DNA of 64,000 bases from positions 1 to 64,000 of the forward strand of contig JAFAAP010000207.1 in the NCBI GenBank assembly GCA_023426505.1, read 5' to 3'. How positions within the stretch are numbered: the first letter of the stretch is position 1; each line of letters starts with the position of its first letter. This DNA is from Pseudomonadota bacterium (GTDB lineage: Bacteria > Pseudomonadota > Alphaproteobacteria > Rhizobiales > Beijerinckiaceae). Shown here piece after piece: positions 1 to 9,741 of this stretch. The notes under the pieces are model-generated. The model made no database searches. It was not told where the DNA came from and saw only the letters and a list, made by a program, of their open reading frames with translations. The position numbers and the translations under genes are program-made.

Positions 1-1003
1 GCGGGACGTAAGCCTCCAGCGGCTTGCCCCGCAGCGCCCGCCGCAGGTTGCGGGCGAGCACCGGCCCTTGGCGCACTGCGAAGACGCCCGCCTTCGGCCG
101 CGGATGCGCGACCATCGTGGCGCAGTCCCCGGCCGCGAAGACGTCGTCCCGGCCGAGGACCTGAAGGGTCGGCCCGATCGCCAGGAACCCGCGCCCGTCC
201 TTGGCCAGGGCCGCCTCGCGGATCACCCGCGGCGGAGCCGCATGGGTCGACACCAGAACCGCGTCGGCCGCGACGCTGTCGCCGTTCGCGAGGATGACGC
301 CGTGCCGGTCGATCGCGACCACGGGATCGCCGGAAAGCAGTGCGACCCCGCGGCGCTTCAGGGCGTGCCGGACGCGGCGCGCCATGCCGGCATTGACCTC
401 CGGCGACGGTCCGGCGCCGATCAGCGTGATCTCGGCTCCCATGCGGCGAAGCCGGGACGCGGCCGCGAAGGCCAGACAGATTCCTGCGATCCCGCCTCCC
501 ACGATGGCGACCCGGTGCGGCCCGTCCCCACGATCCGCGTCGGCCAGGAGCCGGTCCCATTTCGGCAGGAGGCTGCCGATGGGCTTGACCGTGAGAGCAT
601 GCTCGGCCGCCCCTTCGATCCCGGTCAGGTCAGGAACGATGCCGATGTCGACCGACAGCAGGTCGTAGGCCAGGACCTCTCCGCTCCCGAGGCAGACCTG
701 CCTTGCGTCCGGCACAATCCTCCGGACGTCATCTTCGATCAGCACCGCGCCACACCGCCGGGCCAGCCGCTCCAAGTCGATGTGCATCTCCTCCCGCCGG
801 TACAGGCCCGCCATGTGTCCCGGCAGCATGCCCGAATAGGGGGAGAACCGGTCCTGCGCCACGAGGGTGAGGCGCAATCCGGGCTCGGGCCGGCGCGCGA
901 AAGCCTCCAGGACGAACACGTGGGCATGTCCGCCGCCGGCCAGGAGGAGGTGCTTTGAAGCGTCGGGCAGGACGGGATCCTCGTTCGGGCCGGCTTTTCG
1001 CAA
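1..1003 (-). CDS. FAD-dependent pyridine nucleotide-disulfide oxidoreductase, SelD-associated type (partial, C-terminus beyond left edge)
   Basis: An open minus-strand frame runs off the left edge after 334 codons. Near the N-terminus it reads LLLAGGGHAHVFVLEAFARR, then SPYSGMLPGHMAGLY, and later VAIVGGGIAGICLA and DVFAAGDCA, which are the two Rossmann motifs and the FAD-binding GD motif of the Pyr_redox family. The GGGHxHV and YSGMLPG signatures are typical of the oxidoreductase found alone or fused to the N-terminus of selenophosphate synthetase SelD. No ATG is available at the start. A TTG at 1003 is my choice, and the true start could be nearer the GGGHAHV motif. Whether a SelD domain follows cannot be seen. 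The substrate is unknown. Confidence 0.7.
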   Translation of the reverse strand, partial: MRKAGPNEDPVLPDASKHLLLAGGGHAHVFVLEAFARRPEPGLRLTLVAQDRFSPYSGMLPGHMAGLYRREEMHIDLERLARRCGAVLIEDDVRRIVPDARQVCLGSGEVLAYDLLSVDIGIVPDLTGIEGAAEHALTVKPIGSLLPKWDRLLADADRGDGPHRVAIVGGGIAGICLAFAAASRLRRMGAEITLIGAGPSPEVNAGMARRVRHALKRRGVALLSGDPVVAIDRHGVILANGDSVAADAVLVSTHAAPPRVIREAALAKDGRGFLAIGPTLQVLGRDDVFAAGDCATMVAHPRPKAGVFAVRQGPVLARNLRRALRGKPLEAYVP

Positions 1004-1106
1004 TCGCGAAGGGACGGGGAGTGTTGCAAGACACCTACAGCTTTTAGCCCGGCGGTCCATTACTCTCCAGGCTCAAGCGCATTCAACCCAGGATTGCCCC
1101 TCCTAC

Positions 1107-2318
1107 ATGGTCCGCTCCACGTCCGCCCTGGCCAATCCCTCCGCCGATGCCGCGGCCGTTCTGCGGCGCGTCGGTTTCGCGATCCTGTTCTTCGCGATCC
1201 CGATGAGCGCCCTCTTCGCCCGTCGCGCCGTGGTGGCGCTTGCGCCCCTGGCGGTCGCCCTCCTGGTGATCGCCGCCGTGCTCGACGGCGGGGCCAGGAA
1301 CGTGGGGCAGCGGCTTAGCGCCATCCTGGCGTCGCCGGGCGGCGTGGCCGGCAGCGTCCTGGTGCTCTGGATCGCCCTGTCCCTGGTCTGGACGCCTTAC
1401 CTCACTCAGGCGTCGGAGCGCCTTCTGAACATCGCCGCCATGGCCGTGATGGGATTGGCCGGATATCTCGCGCTCCCGGACCGGATGCGGTCTGCCAACC
1501 TCTACATCCTCCCGGTGGGCGTCGGCCTCGCGGCCCTGATCGGCACGGCCATGGCCCTTAAGGGAACCGGAGGCTCCATCGAGGAGGAACTGAGCCTGGA
1601 GCGCGGCATGATCGTGCTGGTGCTGATGCTCTGGCCGGCGGTCACCTGGCTGCATTCCCGCGGGCGCAATCTCGAGGCGATCGTCCTCGCCCTGATCGTG
1701 GCCCTGGGCACCCTTTTCGCCAACGACGCCCTTGCGCTCCAGGGCCTGGCCGCCGGAGGGCTGGTCTTCGCCCTGACGGCGCTCAGCCCCGCCGCCGGCT
1801 CGCGCCTCACGGCCCTGGCGATCGCCGGGCTCCTGCTCCTGGCGCCCGCCATCCCGTTCGTCCTGAAGCCCCTGGCCGAAAGCGTCCTCGGCCCGAAGGC
1901 CCCGCTGGTGGCGGGCTTCGAGGCATGGCGCGCCGTGATCCTGCACGATCCCGTCCGGCTGATCACCGGCCACGGGCTCGAGAGCTCCCTGCGCGGCCGC
2001 ATCAGCGGCCTGGTTCCCCCGGCCGCGCCCTTCGGCATCCTGTTCGAGGTCTGGTACGAGCTCGGGATCGTGGGCGCCGTCTCCGGCGCGCTCATGCTCT
2101 ACCGGTCGGTTCTCGGGGCGGGCGGACAGCGCCCGATGCTGGGCCCCGGGATCATGGCGGCCTTCGCCACCGCCTTCGCGCTCGGCTGCCTCGGAATCAG
2201 CACCGCGCAGGTCTGGTGGTTCACCCTGCTGATCGTCGTGGTGCTGATCTTCGTGACGATCGAGAGGGGGCAGTTCCGCACCAAGCGCCCGAAGGCCGTC
2301 TTCCGGTCGATTCGCTGA
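1107..2318 (+). CDS. O-antigen ligase-like polytopic membrane protein
   Basis: This 403-residue protein is mostly hydrophobic, with about ten predicted membrane segments (for example VGFAILFFAIPMSALF, LAIAGLLLLAPAIPFVL and FTLLIVVVLIFVTI). A central loop contains ITGHGLESSL, and GILFEVWYELGIVG follows it. A GHG motif followed by a hydrophobic E/G-rich helix is typical of Wzy/WaaL-like O-antigen polymerase and ligase families, so it may act on surface polysaccharide in the inner membrane. No glycan genes are nearby, and the exact role is open. The longer frame from 867 has an Arg-rich, non-membrane N-terminus and overlaps the divergent gene, so I use the ATG at 1107. Confidence 0.6.
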   Translation: MVRSTSALANPSADAAAVLRRVGFAILFFAIPMSALFARRAVVALAPLAVALLVIAAVLDGGARNVGQRLSAILASPGGVAGSVLVLWIALSLVWTPYLTQASERLLNIAAMAVMGLAGYLALPDRMRSANLYILPVGVGLAALIGTAMALKGTGGSIEEELSLERGMIVLVLMLWPAVTWLHSRGRNLEAIVLALIVALGTLFANDALALQGLAAGGLVFALTALSPAAGSRLTALAIAGLLLLAPAIPFVLKPLAESVLGPKAPLVAGFEAWRAVILHDPVRLITGHGLESSLRGRISGLVPPAAPFGILFEVWYELGIVGAVSGALMLYRSVLGAGGQRPMLGPGIMAAFATAFALGCLGISTAQVWWFTLLIVVVLIFVTIERGQFRTKRPKAVFRSIR

Positions 2319-2390
2319 GCCGGCGTCCGGCGCCGGCATCCGCCCCGTTTCTTAAGGTTGACGGAGCGGCACCCTGTCTGCTTCGCTAGC

Positions 2391-2455
2391 GCATCGGGCG
2401 GAACCGCAGGTCCACGCAGCGACGAGTGGACCCGGTTTTCCGCACCTGACGATGC
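2391..2455. repeat. REP-like intergenic palindrome
   Basis: Two imperfect arms face each other: GCATCG..GCGGAA..GTCCAC at 2391-2414 and GTGGAC..TTCCGC..GATGC at 2426-2455, separated by a short loop. The folded element has several paired blocks with small bulges. It lies between the membrane protein and the amidohydrolase and codes for nothing recognisable. From memory, similar palindromes with GGAAAA/TTTTCCGC arms are scattered through Hyphomicrobiales genomes. That could not be checked here, and no second copy is visible in this window. Confidence 0.5.
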
Positions 2456-2556
2456 GCCGCTGAAAGACCGGGGCATCGGATGGGTCCCAGAGGTGCAAGT
2501 CCACGTCCGGGGCCGATGCTCTCAACCGCTGCCGACCATCAACCCGAAGGTTTCTT

Positions 2557-3726
2557 ATGCCGATCATCAATCGTGTTGCCGATCTCGCCGACGAGATCGC
2601 CACCTGGCGCCGCGACTTCCACGAGAACCCCGAGATCCTCTTCGACGTCCACCGGACGGCCGGCATCGTGGCCGAGAAGCTGAAGGAGTTCGGCTGCGAC
2701 GAGGTGGTGACCGGGCTGGGCCAGACCGGCGTCGTGGGCGTCATCAAGGGGCGGTCGAACAATTCCGGCCGCGTGATCGGCCTGCGGGCCGACATGGACG
2801 CCCTGCCGATCGAGGAGGCGACCGACGTTCCCTACAAGTCCAAGGTTCCGGGCAAGATGCATGCCTGCGGCCATGACGGCCACACCGCCATGCTGCTCGG
2901 CGCCGCCAAGTACCTGGCCGAAACCCGCAACTTCGACGGCACCGCGATCATGATCTTCCAGCCGGCCGAGGAAGGCGGCGGCGGCGGCGACGCCATGGTG
3001 AAGGACGGCCTGATGGAGCGCTTCGGCGTGCAGGAGGTCTACGGCATGCACAACATGCCGGGCATCCCGGTCGGCCATTTCGCCATCCGGCCCGGCCCGA
3101 TGATGGCGGCCGCCGACCGCTTCGTCATCACGATCGAGGGCAAGGGCGGCCACGCGGCGCGCCCTCACGACTGCATCGACCCGGTCGTGGTGTCGGCGCA
3201 CGTGATCACGGCCCTGCAGACGGTCGCGTCCCGCAACGCCGACCCGCTCGACTCCGTCGTCGTGTCGGTCTGCTCCGTGAAGGCGGGCGACACCTTCAAC
3301 GTGATCCCGCAGACCGTGACGCTGCTGGGCACCGTGCGCACCCTGTCGCCGGAGGTCCGCGACCTGGCCGAAACCCGCATCCGGGCCATCACGGAAGGCG
3401 TCTGCACGGCCCTCGGGGCGAAGGCCGAGGTGGATTACAGCCGTGGCTATCCGGTCACCATGAACGACCCGGCCAAGACCACCTTCATGACCGAGGTCGC
3501 GAAGGCGGTCGCGGGCGAGAGCGGGGTCGACACGACGGTGGCGCCGCTCATGGGCGCCGAGGACTTCTCCTACATGCTGGAGCAACGCCCGGGCGCCTAC
3601 ATCTTCGTCGGCAACGGCGACACGGCGGGCGTCCACCACCCGGCCTACGACTTCAACGACGAGGCGGCGCCCTACGGCGTGTCGCTCTGGGCGAAGATCA
3701 TCGAAACCGGCATGCCAGCCCGCTGA
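2557..3726 (+). CDS. M20 family aminoacylase / N-acyl-L-amino acid amidohydrolase
   Basis: This 389-residue cytoplasmic metallopeptidase of the M20D (hippurate hydrolase/aminoacylase) type would hydrolyse N-acyl amino acids or similar amides. The metal and catalytic motifs are intact: RADMDALPIEE near residue 75, MHACGHDGHTAMLLGAA near 105, QPAEEGGGGG near 140, YGMHNMPG near 165, and a late GAEDFSYM near 330. The dimerisation/lid insert includes GKGGHAARPH. The start at 2557 follows an AAGG stretch at the usual distance. It is a single gene facing the lactate permease. The precise substrate cannot be read from sequence. Confidence 0.9.
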   Translation: MPIINRVADLADEIATWRRDFHENPEILFDVHRTAGIVAEKLKEFGCDEVVTGLGQTGVVGVIKGRSNNSGRVIGLRADMDALPIEEATDVPYKSKVPGKMHACGHDGHTAMLLGAAKYLAETRNFDGTAIMIFQPAEEGGGGGDAMVKDGLMERFGVQEVYGMHNMPGIPVGHFAIRPGPMMAAADRFVITIEGKGGHAARPHDCIDPVVVSAHVITALQTVASRNADPLDSVVVSVCSVKAGDTFNVIPQTVTLLGTVRTLSPEVRDLAETRIRAITEGVCTALGAKAEVDYSRGYPVTMNDPAKTTFMTEVAKAVAGESGVDTTVAPLMGAEDFSYMLEQRPGAYIFVGNGDTAGVHHPAYDFNDEAAPYGVSLWAKIIETGMPAR

Positions 3727-3739
3727 GCCTTGGAAAGAC

Positions 3740-3768
3740 GTCGCCGCCGGAGAGGATCCGGCGGCGAC
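3740..3768. terminator. GC-rich hairpin between convergent genes
   Basis: A perfect 11-bp stem (GTCGCCGCCGG / CCGGCGGCGAC) with a 7-nt loop (AGAGGAT) lies between the ends of the amidohydrolase and lactate permease genes. Position and strength suit a shared transcription barrier. Neither side has a convincing T tract, so intrinsic termination is uncertain. Confidence 0.5.
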
Positions 3769-3794
3769 CAACGCTTCGTTCCTTCACCGGTCGG

Positions 3795-5489
<1,695 letters not shown>

Positions 5490-5645
5490 GAGCGTTTCCC
5501 CTGAACTCGCCGGCCGGGGCCGGCCCTGGCGCGGTCAGGCCGAACCGGTCGGGCCGCTCGAGGGGAAACTAGATCTGTCGAAGAGCCCGGCAATACTGCA
5601 CTTAAGACGCACGAAGTCTCGAACGACTGCGCGTCTCTTGTTCCG

Positions 5646-6764
5646 CTAGTCTTTCATGGACGAGGCCAGGAGGCCTTCGATGTCGATGAAGTGGCCGGCC
5701 CGGTCGCGTTTGGAAGCCAGGTAGCTGACGTTCTCGGGCGTCGGGCGCCCCAGCACCCGGTGGTCGGAAATCACGTCGAGACCGGCCTTGCTGAGGGCCT
5801 CGAGCTTCTCGGGGTTGTTGGTCATGACCCGCACCGCCGTCACCCCGAGCTGGCGCAGCATGCCGGCCGCGAAGTCGAAGCGGCGCTGGTCCGCGTCGAA
5901 GCCCAGAACCTCGTCGGCGTCGTAGGTATCGTAGCCCTGCGCCTGGAGCTTGTAGGCCCGGATCTTGTTGGCGATGCCGTTCCCGCGCCCCTCCTGGTCG
6001 AGATAGAGCAGGATGCCGCCCTCGTTCTTGGCCATGAAGCTCACGGTCCGGCGCAGCTGGTCGCCGCAATCGCATTTGAGGCTGCCGAAGAGATCTCCCG
6101 TCAGGCAGGCGGAGTGCAGCCGCACGGTCACGGGCTGCGACAGGTCGGGATTGCCGACGATCACGGCCACCTGGTCGCGCAGGCCCTCGCCGCCCCGGAA
6201 GACCACGAACTCGCTGTTCGGTGCGCCTTCCAGCGGCACCGGCGCCCGGCTGACGATCTTCAGGTCGCGGGCCTTGGCGCGGCGGTAGTCCCGGATGGCG
6301 GCGCCCGAGACCCGCGTCAGGGACGGGTCGACCTCGATGCCGGAGGCGAGCGGAACCACGACCACCGCAGGGAGGACCAGGGAGAGGCGGGCGAGCTCCA
6401 GCGCCTCCTCGTCGAGGGAATCGGCGGGCCGGACGGGCGCGTCGATGCGGCCGTCGACCTTGAGGGCCAGGGTCTCGACCCGCTTCCGGTCGACCGCCGG
6501 CAGGGCGACGACCGCGGGCTTGTCCCGTTCGAGGCCGAGGCGGCGCAGCCGGGCCGGCGGCAGGACGAGATGGGCGTGGCCGCCGGCGACCGCTTCGAGC
6601 TGGGCCGCCATGGCCTCGTCCAGATCCTCGATGCCGACCACGAGCGCGCTTGCCTCCGCTCCGTCGATCACGACCGGGCGGGCGCTGCGGAACTCCATGA
6701 CGGCCCGCTCGACCGAGGTGGTGGCGGGATCGTCGGACAGGCTCAGAACAAGGCGCATCATCAA
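5646..6764 (-). CDS. ribA: GTP cyclohydrolase II with a degenerate N-terminal RibB-like domain
   Basis: This 372-residue cytoplasmic enzyme of riboflavin synthesis converts GTP to 2,5-diamino-6-ribosylamino-pyrimidinone 5'-phosphate. The C-terminal half (about 195-365) is a complete GCH-II domain: zinc ligands in CLTGDLFGSLKCDCG, the catalytic stretch LYLDQEGRGNGIANKIRAY, and MTNNPEKL. The N-terminal half (about 25-190) has the size and some of the pattern of a DHBP synthase domain (ARPVVIDG; LPPARLRRLGL). Where active RibB has the acidic DDExRENEGD segment, this protein has IDGAEASALVVGIEDL. DHBP synthase activity is therefore unlikely. No FMN riboswitch is evident upstream. Confidence 0.9.
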   Translation of the reverse strand: MMMRLVLSLSDDPATTSVERAVMEFRSARPVVIDGAEASALVVGIEDLDEAMAAQLEAVAGGHAHLVLPPARLRRLGLERDKPAVVALPAVDRKRVETLALKVDGRIDAPVRPADSLDEEALELARLSLVLPAVVVVPLASGIEVDPSLTRVSGAAIRDYRRAKARDLKIVSRAPVPLEGAPNSEFVVFRGGEGLRDQVAVIVGNPDLSQPVTVRLHSACLTGDLFGSLKCDCGDQLRRTVSFMAKNEGGILLYLDQEGRGNGIANKIRAYKLQAQGYDTYDADEVLGFDADQRRFDFAAGMLRQLGVTAVRVMTNNPEKLEALSKAGLDVISDHRVLGRPTPENVSYLASKRDRAGHFIDIEGLLASSMKD

Positions 6765-7022
6765 TCGAACTCAGGCGAACCCGTCTCTTGGAGGAAATCG
6801 GTTCGGTGCAGAGGCGCTTCAGGCCTCACGTCAAGCTTGCGGACGTCCGGCACCTTATCACAGGCACGGGGCGAACCCTAATGACAGAGATGGGATGCCT
6901 GCCATGCTTCATCAACAGGCTGTCGCAGGCGACGGCCCGGCCGCTCGACCCGGTGACGCTGGGAGAGTATCTGTACCGGCGGCCGGCTCCCCGCGCAGGC
7001 CTCCTCCCCGGTCGAACGCACG

Positions 7023-7985
7023 ATGGTCCGTATGCTCCTGTCCCGCCTGGCTCTCCTCGCCGCCCTCACCCTCGCCACCGGCGCTGGCGCCGCCACCCTC
7101 GACGGCCTGGCGGTCGACGTGACGAACACGAGCGAGCCCGTGCTCTGTGCCGAAAAGGACAACGTCTCCATCAATTTCGCCTCGCCCGAGGTCCGCACCT
7201 TCCGGATCGAGGCCGCCCACCCGGTCTATGTGGGCCACATGCGCCAGGACAGCTGGGAGCCGGACTGGACCGCCTGCGAGGACATCTCGGCCGAGACCTC
7301 GAACCATCCGCACCCGACCATGAGCAATCTCTACGAGAGCCCCGAGCTGCGGGTGACAGGCCTCTCCTACACCCATTTCTGGCGCCCGAGCGACGTGACG
7401 GTGCGGATCGGCGACCGGGCGGAGAAGAACATCCACATGATGCAGATCCTGAAGCGCCGGCAGGGCCGCGAGGACGAGGTGCTCGTTCTCTACCCCGCCG
7501 ACGGCTACTGGCGGATCAAGCCCCTGCCGCCGGCTCATCTGGGCTGGAGCGCCTACGGCTCCTCGTTCCTGGTCGGCCCGGTGACCATGGAGCAGCGGCC
7601 GATCGTGGACCTGAAGGAGGTCGCGTTCGACCCCGCCTCCATGACCTTCACGCTGACCTTCGCGGCGGGCGGCAAGGCCACGGTGGCCATGAAGGATCTG
7701 ACCGAGGAGCGCCTGAACCTGGAGGTCGCCTTCGACCAAGCCATCGCGGGCAAGCCCTTCGCGGCCCTGCGGTCCATGTACGTGACCGAGTTCAACGCGG
7801 ACGTTGCCCGCGTCGCCGCCCGGGAGGAGAACGCCCGCGCCTGGCGCGAGGAGCCGATCATGGGCTTCGGCAAGGCCAGGGCCACGGACGTGTGGATGGG
7901 CCGGCTGATCCCGTCCCGCCACAACACCAGCGCGCCCGACATGATGTTCAATCGCTTCCGCGCAGCGCCGGCTTCCGCGAACTGA
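7023..7985 (+). CDS. secreted protein of unknown function
   Basis: This 320-residue protein has a clear signal peptide (MVRMLLSRLALLAALTLATG, cleavage near GAGA-ATL) and a hydrophilic, beta-rich body without membrane segments. Repeated aromatic and acidic motifs (VYVGHMRQDSWEPDWTACED; YTHFWRPSDVTVRIGD) suggest a periplasmic globular protein with a possible disulfide. I do not recognise the family. Its last 38 bases overlap the end of the convergent DMT transporter gene. A longer frame upstream is an unrelated shadow. Confidence 0.75.
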   Translation: MVRMLLSRLALLAALTLATGAGAATLDGLAVDVTNTSEPVLCAEKDNVSINFASPEVRTFRIEAAHPVYVGHMRQDSWEPDWTACEDISAETSNHPHPTMSNLYESPELRVTGLSYTHFWRPSDVTVRIGDRAEKNIHMMQILKRRQGREDEVLVLYPADGYWRIKPLPPAHLGWSAYGSSFLVGPVTMEQRPIVDLKEVAFDPASMTFTLTFAAGGKATVAMKDLTEERLNLEVAFDQAIAGKPFAALRSMYVTEFNADVARVAAREENARAWREEPIMGFGKARATDVWMGRLIPSRHNTSAPDMMFNRFRAAPASAN

Positions 7986-8904
7986 ACGCCCGGGCGACCC
8001 GCGCGACGAGGCGCCCGTCGATCAGGATCAGGCCCGCGCCGATCAGCGCCATGCCGGCCATGTGCCGGGGCTCGAGGGTCTCTCCCAGCACGAGCACGCC
8101 GAGCAGGATGGCGCTGACCGGGATCAGGAAGGTCACGAGGCCCACATTCGTGGCCCCGGCCCGCCCGAGCAGGCGGAAGAACAGGGTATAGGCGAAGGCG
8201 GTCGAGAGCAGCGCGAGCCCGAGCATGGACGCGACCGTCCCTGTGCTCGGCAGCGGCAGCGCCCACGGGTGGTCGACCAGGAGGGCGACCGGCAGGAGGA
8301 CGGCGCTCGAGGCCGTAACCTGACCGGCCGCGGTGGCGAGCGGCGGAATGCCCATGGCCTTGAACCGCCGGCCGTAGACCCCCGAAAACGCATAGGACAC
8401 CGCGGCCGCCAGCACGGCGAGCTGGGCCGGGATGGCGACGTTCCAGGACTGGAGGGCGGCTCCGCCGATCATCACGGCGACGCCCAGGAAGCCCACGACC
8501 ACGCCGGCGAATCGCTGCCGGGTCAGGCGCTCGTCCGCCGTCAGGTAATGCGCGACGATCACGGTGAAGAGCGGCGTCGTGGCGTTCAGGATCGACGCGA
8601 GTCCGCTGGCGATGTGCTTCTGCCCCCAGACGATGAGGGTGAAGGGAATCACGTTGTTGAGGATCCCCATCCCGAGGAACGCGATCCAGGCCTCGCGCTC
8701 CCGCGGCATCGGCACGCCCATGACGGCGAGGATCAGCCTCAGGGCCAGCGCCCCCATGGCGACCCGGAGGGCCACGATCGTGAGAGGCGGCAGCTCCTTC
8801 ACGGCGACGCCGATGAACAGGAACGATCCGCCCCAGACGACGGACAGGATGGTGAGCAGCGCCCAGTCGGAGGCCGTCATTGTCTTGTGGATAGTCGAGG
8901 TCAT
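7948..8904 (-). CDS. DMT superfamily (EamA) transporter
   Basis: This 318-residue protein has ten predicted membrane helices arranged as two EamA repeats (about 10-140 and 155-290). Examples are SDWALLTILSVVWGGSFLF at the start of repeat 1 and YAFSGVYGRRF in repeat 2. Members of this family export small metabolites or amino acids across the inner membrane, and substrates are rarely predictable. The protein ends in a basic tail (RVARAFSSRKPALRG). The gene is convergent with the secreted-protein gene and overlaps its 3' end by 38 bases. Confidence 0.88.
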   Translation of the reverse strand: MTSTIHKTMTASDWALLTILSVVWGGSFLFIGVAVKELPPLTIVALRVAMGALALRLILAVMGVPMPREREAWIAFLGMGILNNVIPFTLIVWGQKHIASGLASILNATTPLFTVIVAHYLTADERLTRQRFAGVVVGFLGVAVMIGGAALQSWNVAIPAQLAVLAAAVSYAFSGVYGRRFKAMGIPPLATAAGQVTASSAVLLPVALLVDHPWALPLPSTGTVASMLGLALLSTAFAYTLFFRLLGRAGATNVGLVTFLIPVSAILLGVLVLGETLEPRHMAGMALIGAGLILIDGRLVARVARAFSSRKPALRGSD

Positions 8905-9125
8905 TGCGCGTCTTCCCGAGCCCTGGAAACGCTATGGCACAGTCCGTCGGCGGCTTCGACCCGTTTTCTGTGCCGCACGGGAAAGCCGCCGGAAGAGCTC
9001 TCAACCCCTTGCAGCGCAACGCATCTTTCGGCGCGGATGCGCTCCCGAAAGGATTGGTTTACGACAAAACCGGCTTCCGGCGCGGTTTTACTCCGCGTTC
9101 ACGGCTTCGGTTCCAGTCTGGCTCC

Positions 9126-9428
9126 ATGACATGTTCACAAGACGCCGTGACCGCCATGGGCCCGCATCCCTCCGACGACCGCTCGTACCTGACCGGCCCC
9201 TCTCGCGAGGAGCGGTACCGGTCCACCGGCAAGGCCGGCTTCTGCATCATGCCGACGCCGCCGAGGCCCGCGCGCAACCACAGCTTCATCTTCGGACGTT
9301 CGGAGTCGCGGATCCGCCCCCTCCTGAACCAGGAGGAGCGCGACCGGCTCCATTGCTGGGCGATGCTCGTCGCCGTCGCGTCCTCGGCGGTCGGCACGAC
9401 CCTGCTGCTGACCGCCGCCCTGCGTTAG
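9126..9428 (+). CDS. small protein with C-terminal membrane helix
   Basis: This frame of about 100 residues (90 if the ATG at 9156 is used) ends in a single hydrophobic helix, HCWAMLVAVASSAVGTTLLL, followed directly by the stop and a strong terminator. The soluble part is basic and Pro/Arg-rich. Architecture and position before the terminator argue for a real tail-anchored protein, but no family is recognised. The upstream part of the frame (8904-9125) looks like read-through and lies over the promoter side of the divergent DMT gene. The start is uncertain because no strong ribosome site is seen. Confidence 0.45.
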   Translation: MTCSQDAVTAMGPHPSDDRSYLTGPSREERYRSTGKAGFCIMPTPPRPARNHSFIFGRSESRIRPLLNQEERDRLHCWAMLVAVASSAVGTTLLLTAALR

Positions 9429-9450
9429 TCGGCAATTCTCTCAAGCATGA

Positions 9451-9476
9451 AAAAGCCCGGGGTTTCCCGGGCTTTT
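9451..9476. terminator. bidirectional intrinsic terminator
   Basis: An 11-bp perfect stem (AAAAGCCCGGG / CCCGGGCTTTT) with a GTTT loop gives an A tract and a T tract on opposite sides, so it can terminate transcription from both strands. It sits between the tail-anchored protein gene on the plus strand and the Pro-rich gene on the minus strand. Confidence 0.85.
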
Positions 9477-9486
9477 CAGTTTGCAA

Positions 9487-9684
9487 TCAGGCGATCGGCC
9501 CAGGCTGGCCGCCGGGCTGCGGCGGCGTCAGGGGCGTGTCCGGCGCACGGTCCGGATCGGTCGCCGGGATCTCGGAGGGCTCGCGGACCGGGACCTCCGT
9601 CGGCGTGTGGCCGGGAGGAACCGGATTGGACGGCGGGCTCGGGGGACTCGGCTGCGGATCGTACGGGCCGGGGCCTCGGGTCAT
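9487..9684 (-). CDS. 65-residue proline-rich disordered protein
   Basis: The protein is almost entirely Pro, Gly, Glu, Asp and Thr (for example YDPQPSPPSPPSNPVPPG) with no predicted fold, signal or membrane segment. A good ribosome site, AGGAGTGATGTC, directly precedes the ATG at 9684, and the bidirectional terminator lies immediately downstream. Those two signals are why I accept such a low-complexity frame. Function unknown. Confidence 0.6.
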   Translation of the reverse strand: MTRGPGPYDPQPSPPSPPSNPVPPGHTPTEVPVREPSEIPATDPDRAPDTPLTPPQPGGQPGPIA

Positions 9685-9741
9685 GACATCACTCCTGTTG
9701 TGGGACTCGAGGGGTCAACGGAGGCACCACCGGTCCGTTCC

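Noticed and set aside
6765..7022. Possible FMN riboswitch upstream of ribA
   Set aside because: The conserved RFN-element blocks (AGGGGC and the paired CGGCGGT-like elements) were not found on the minus strand.
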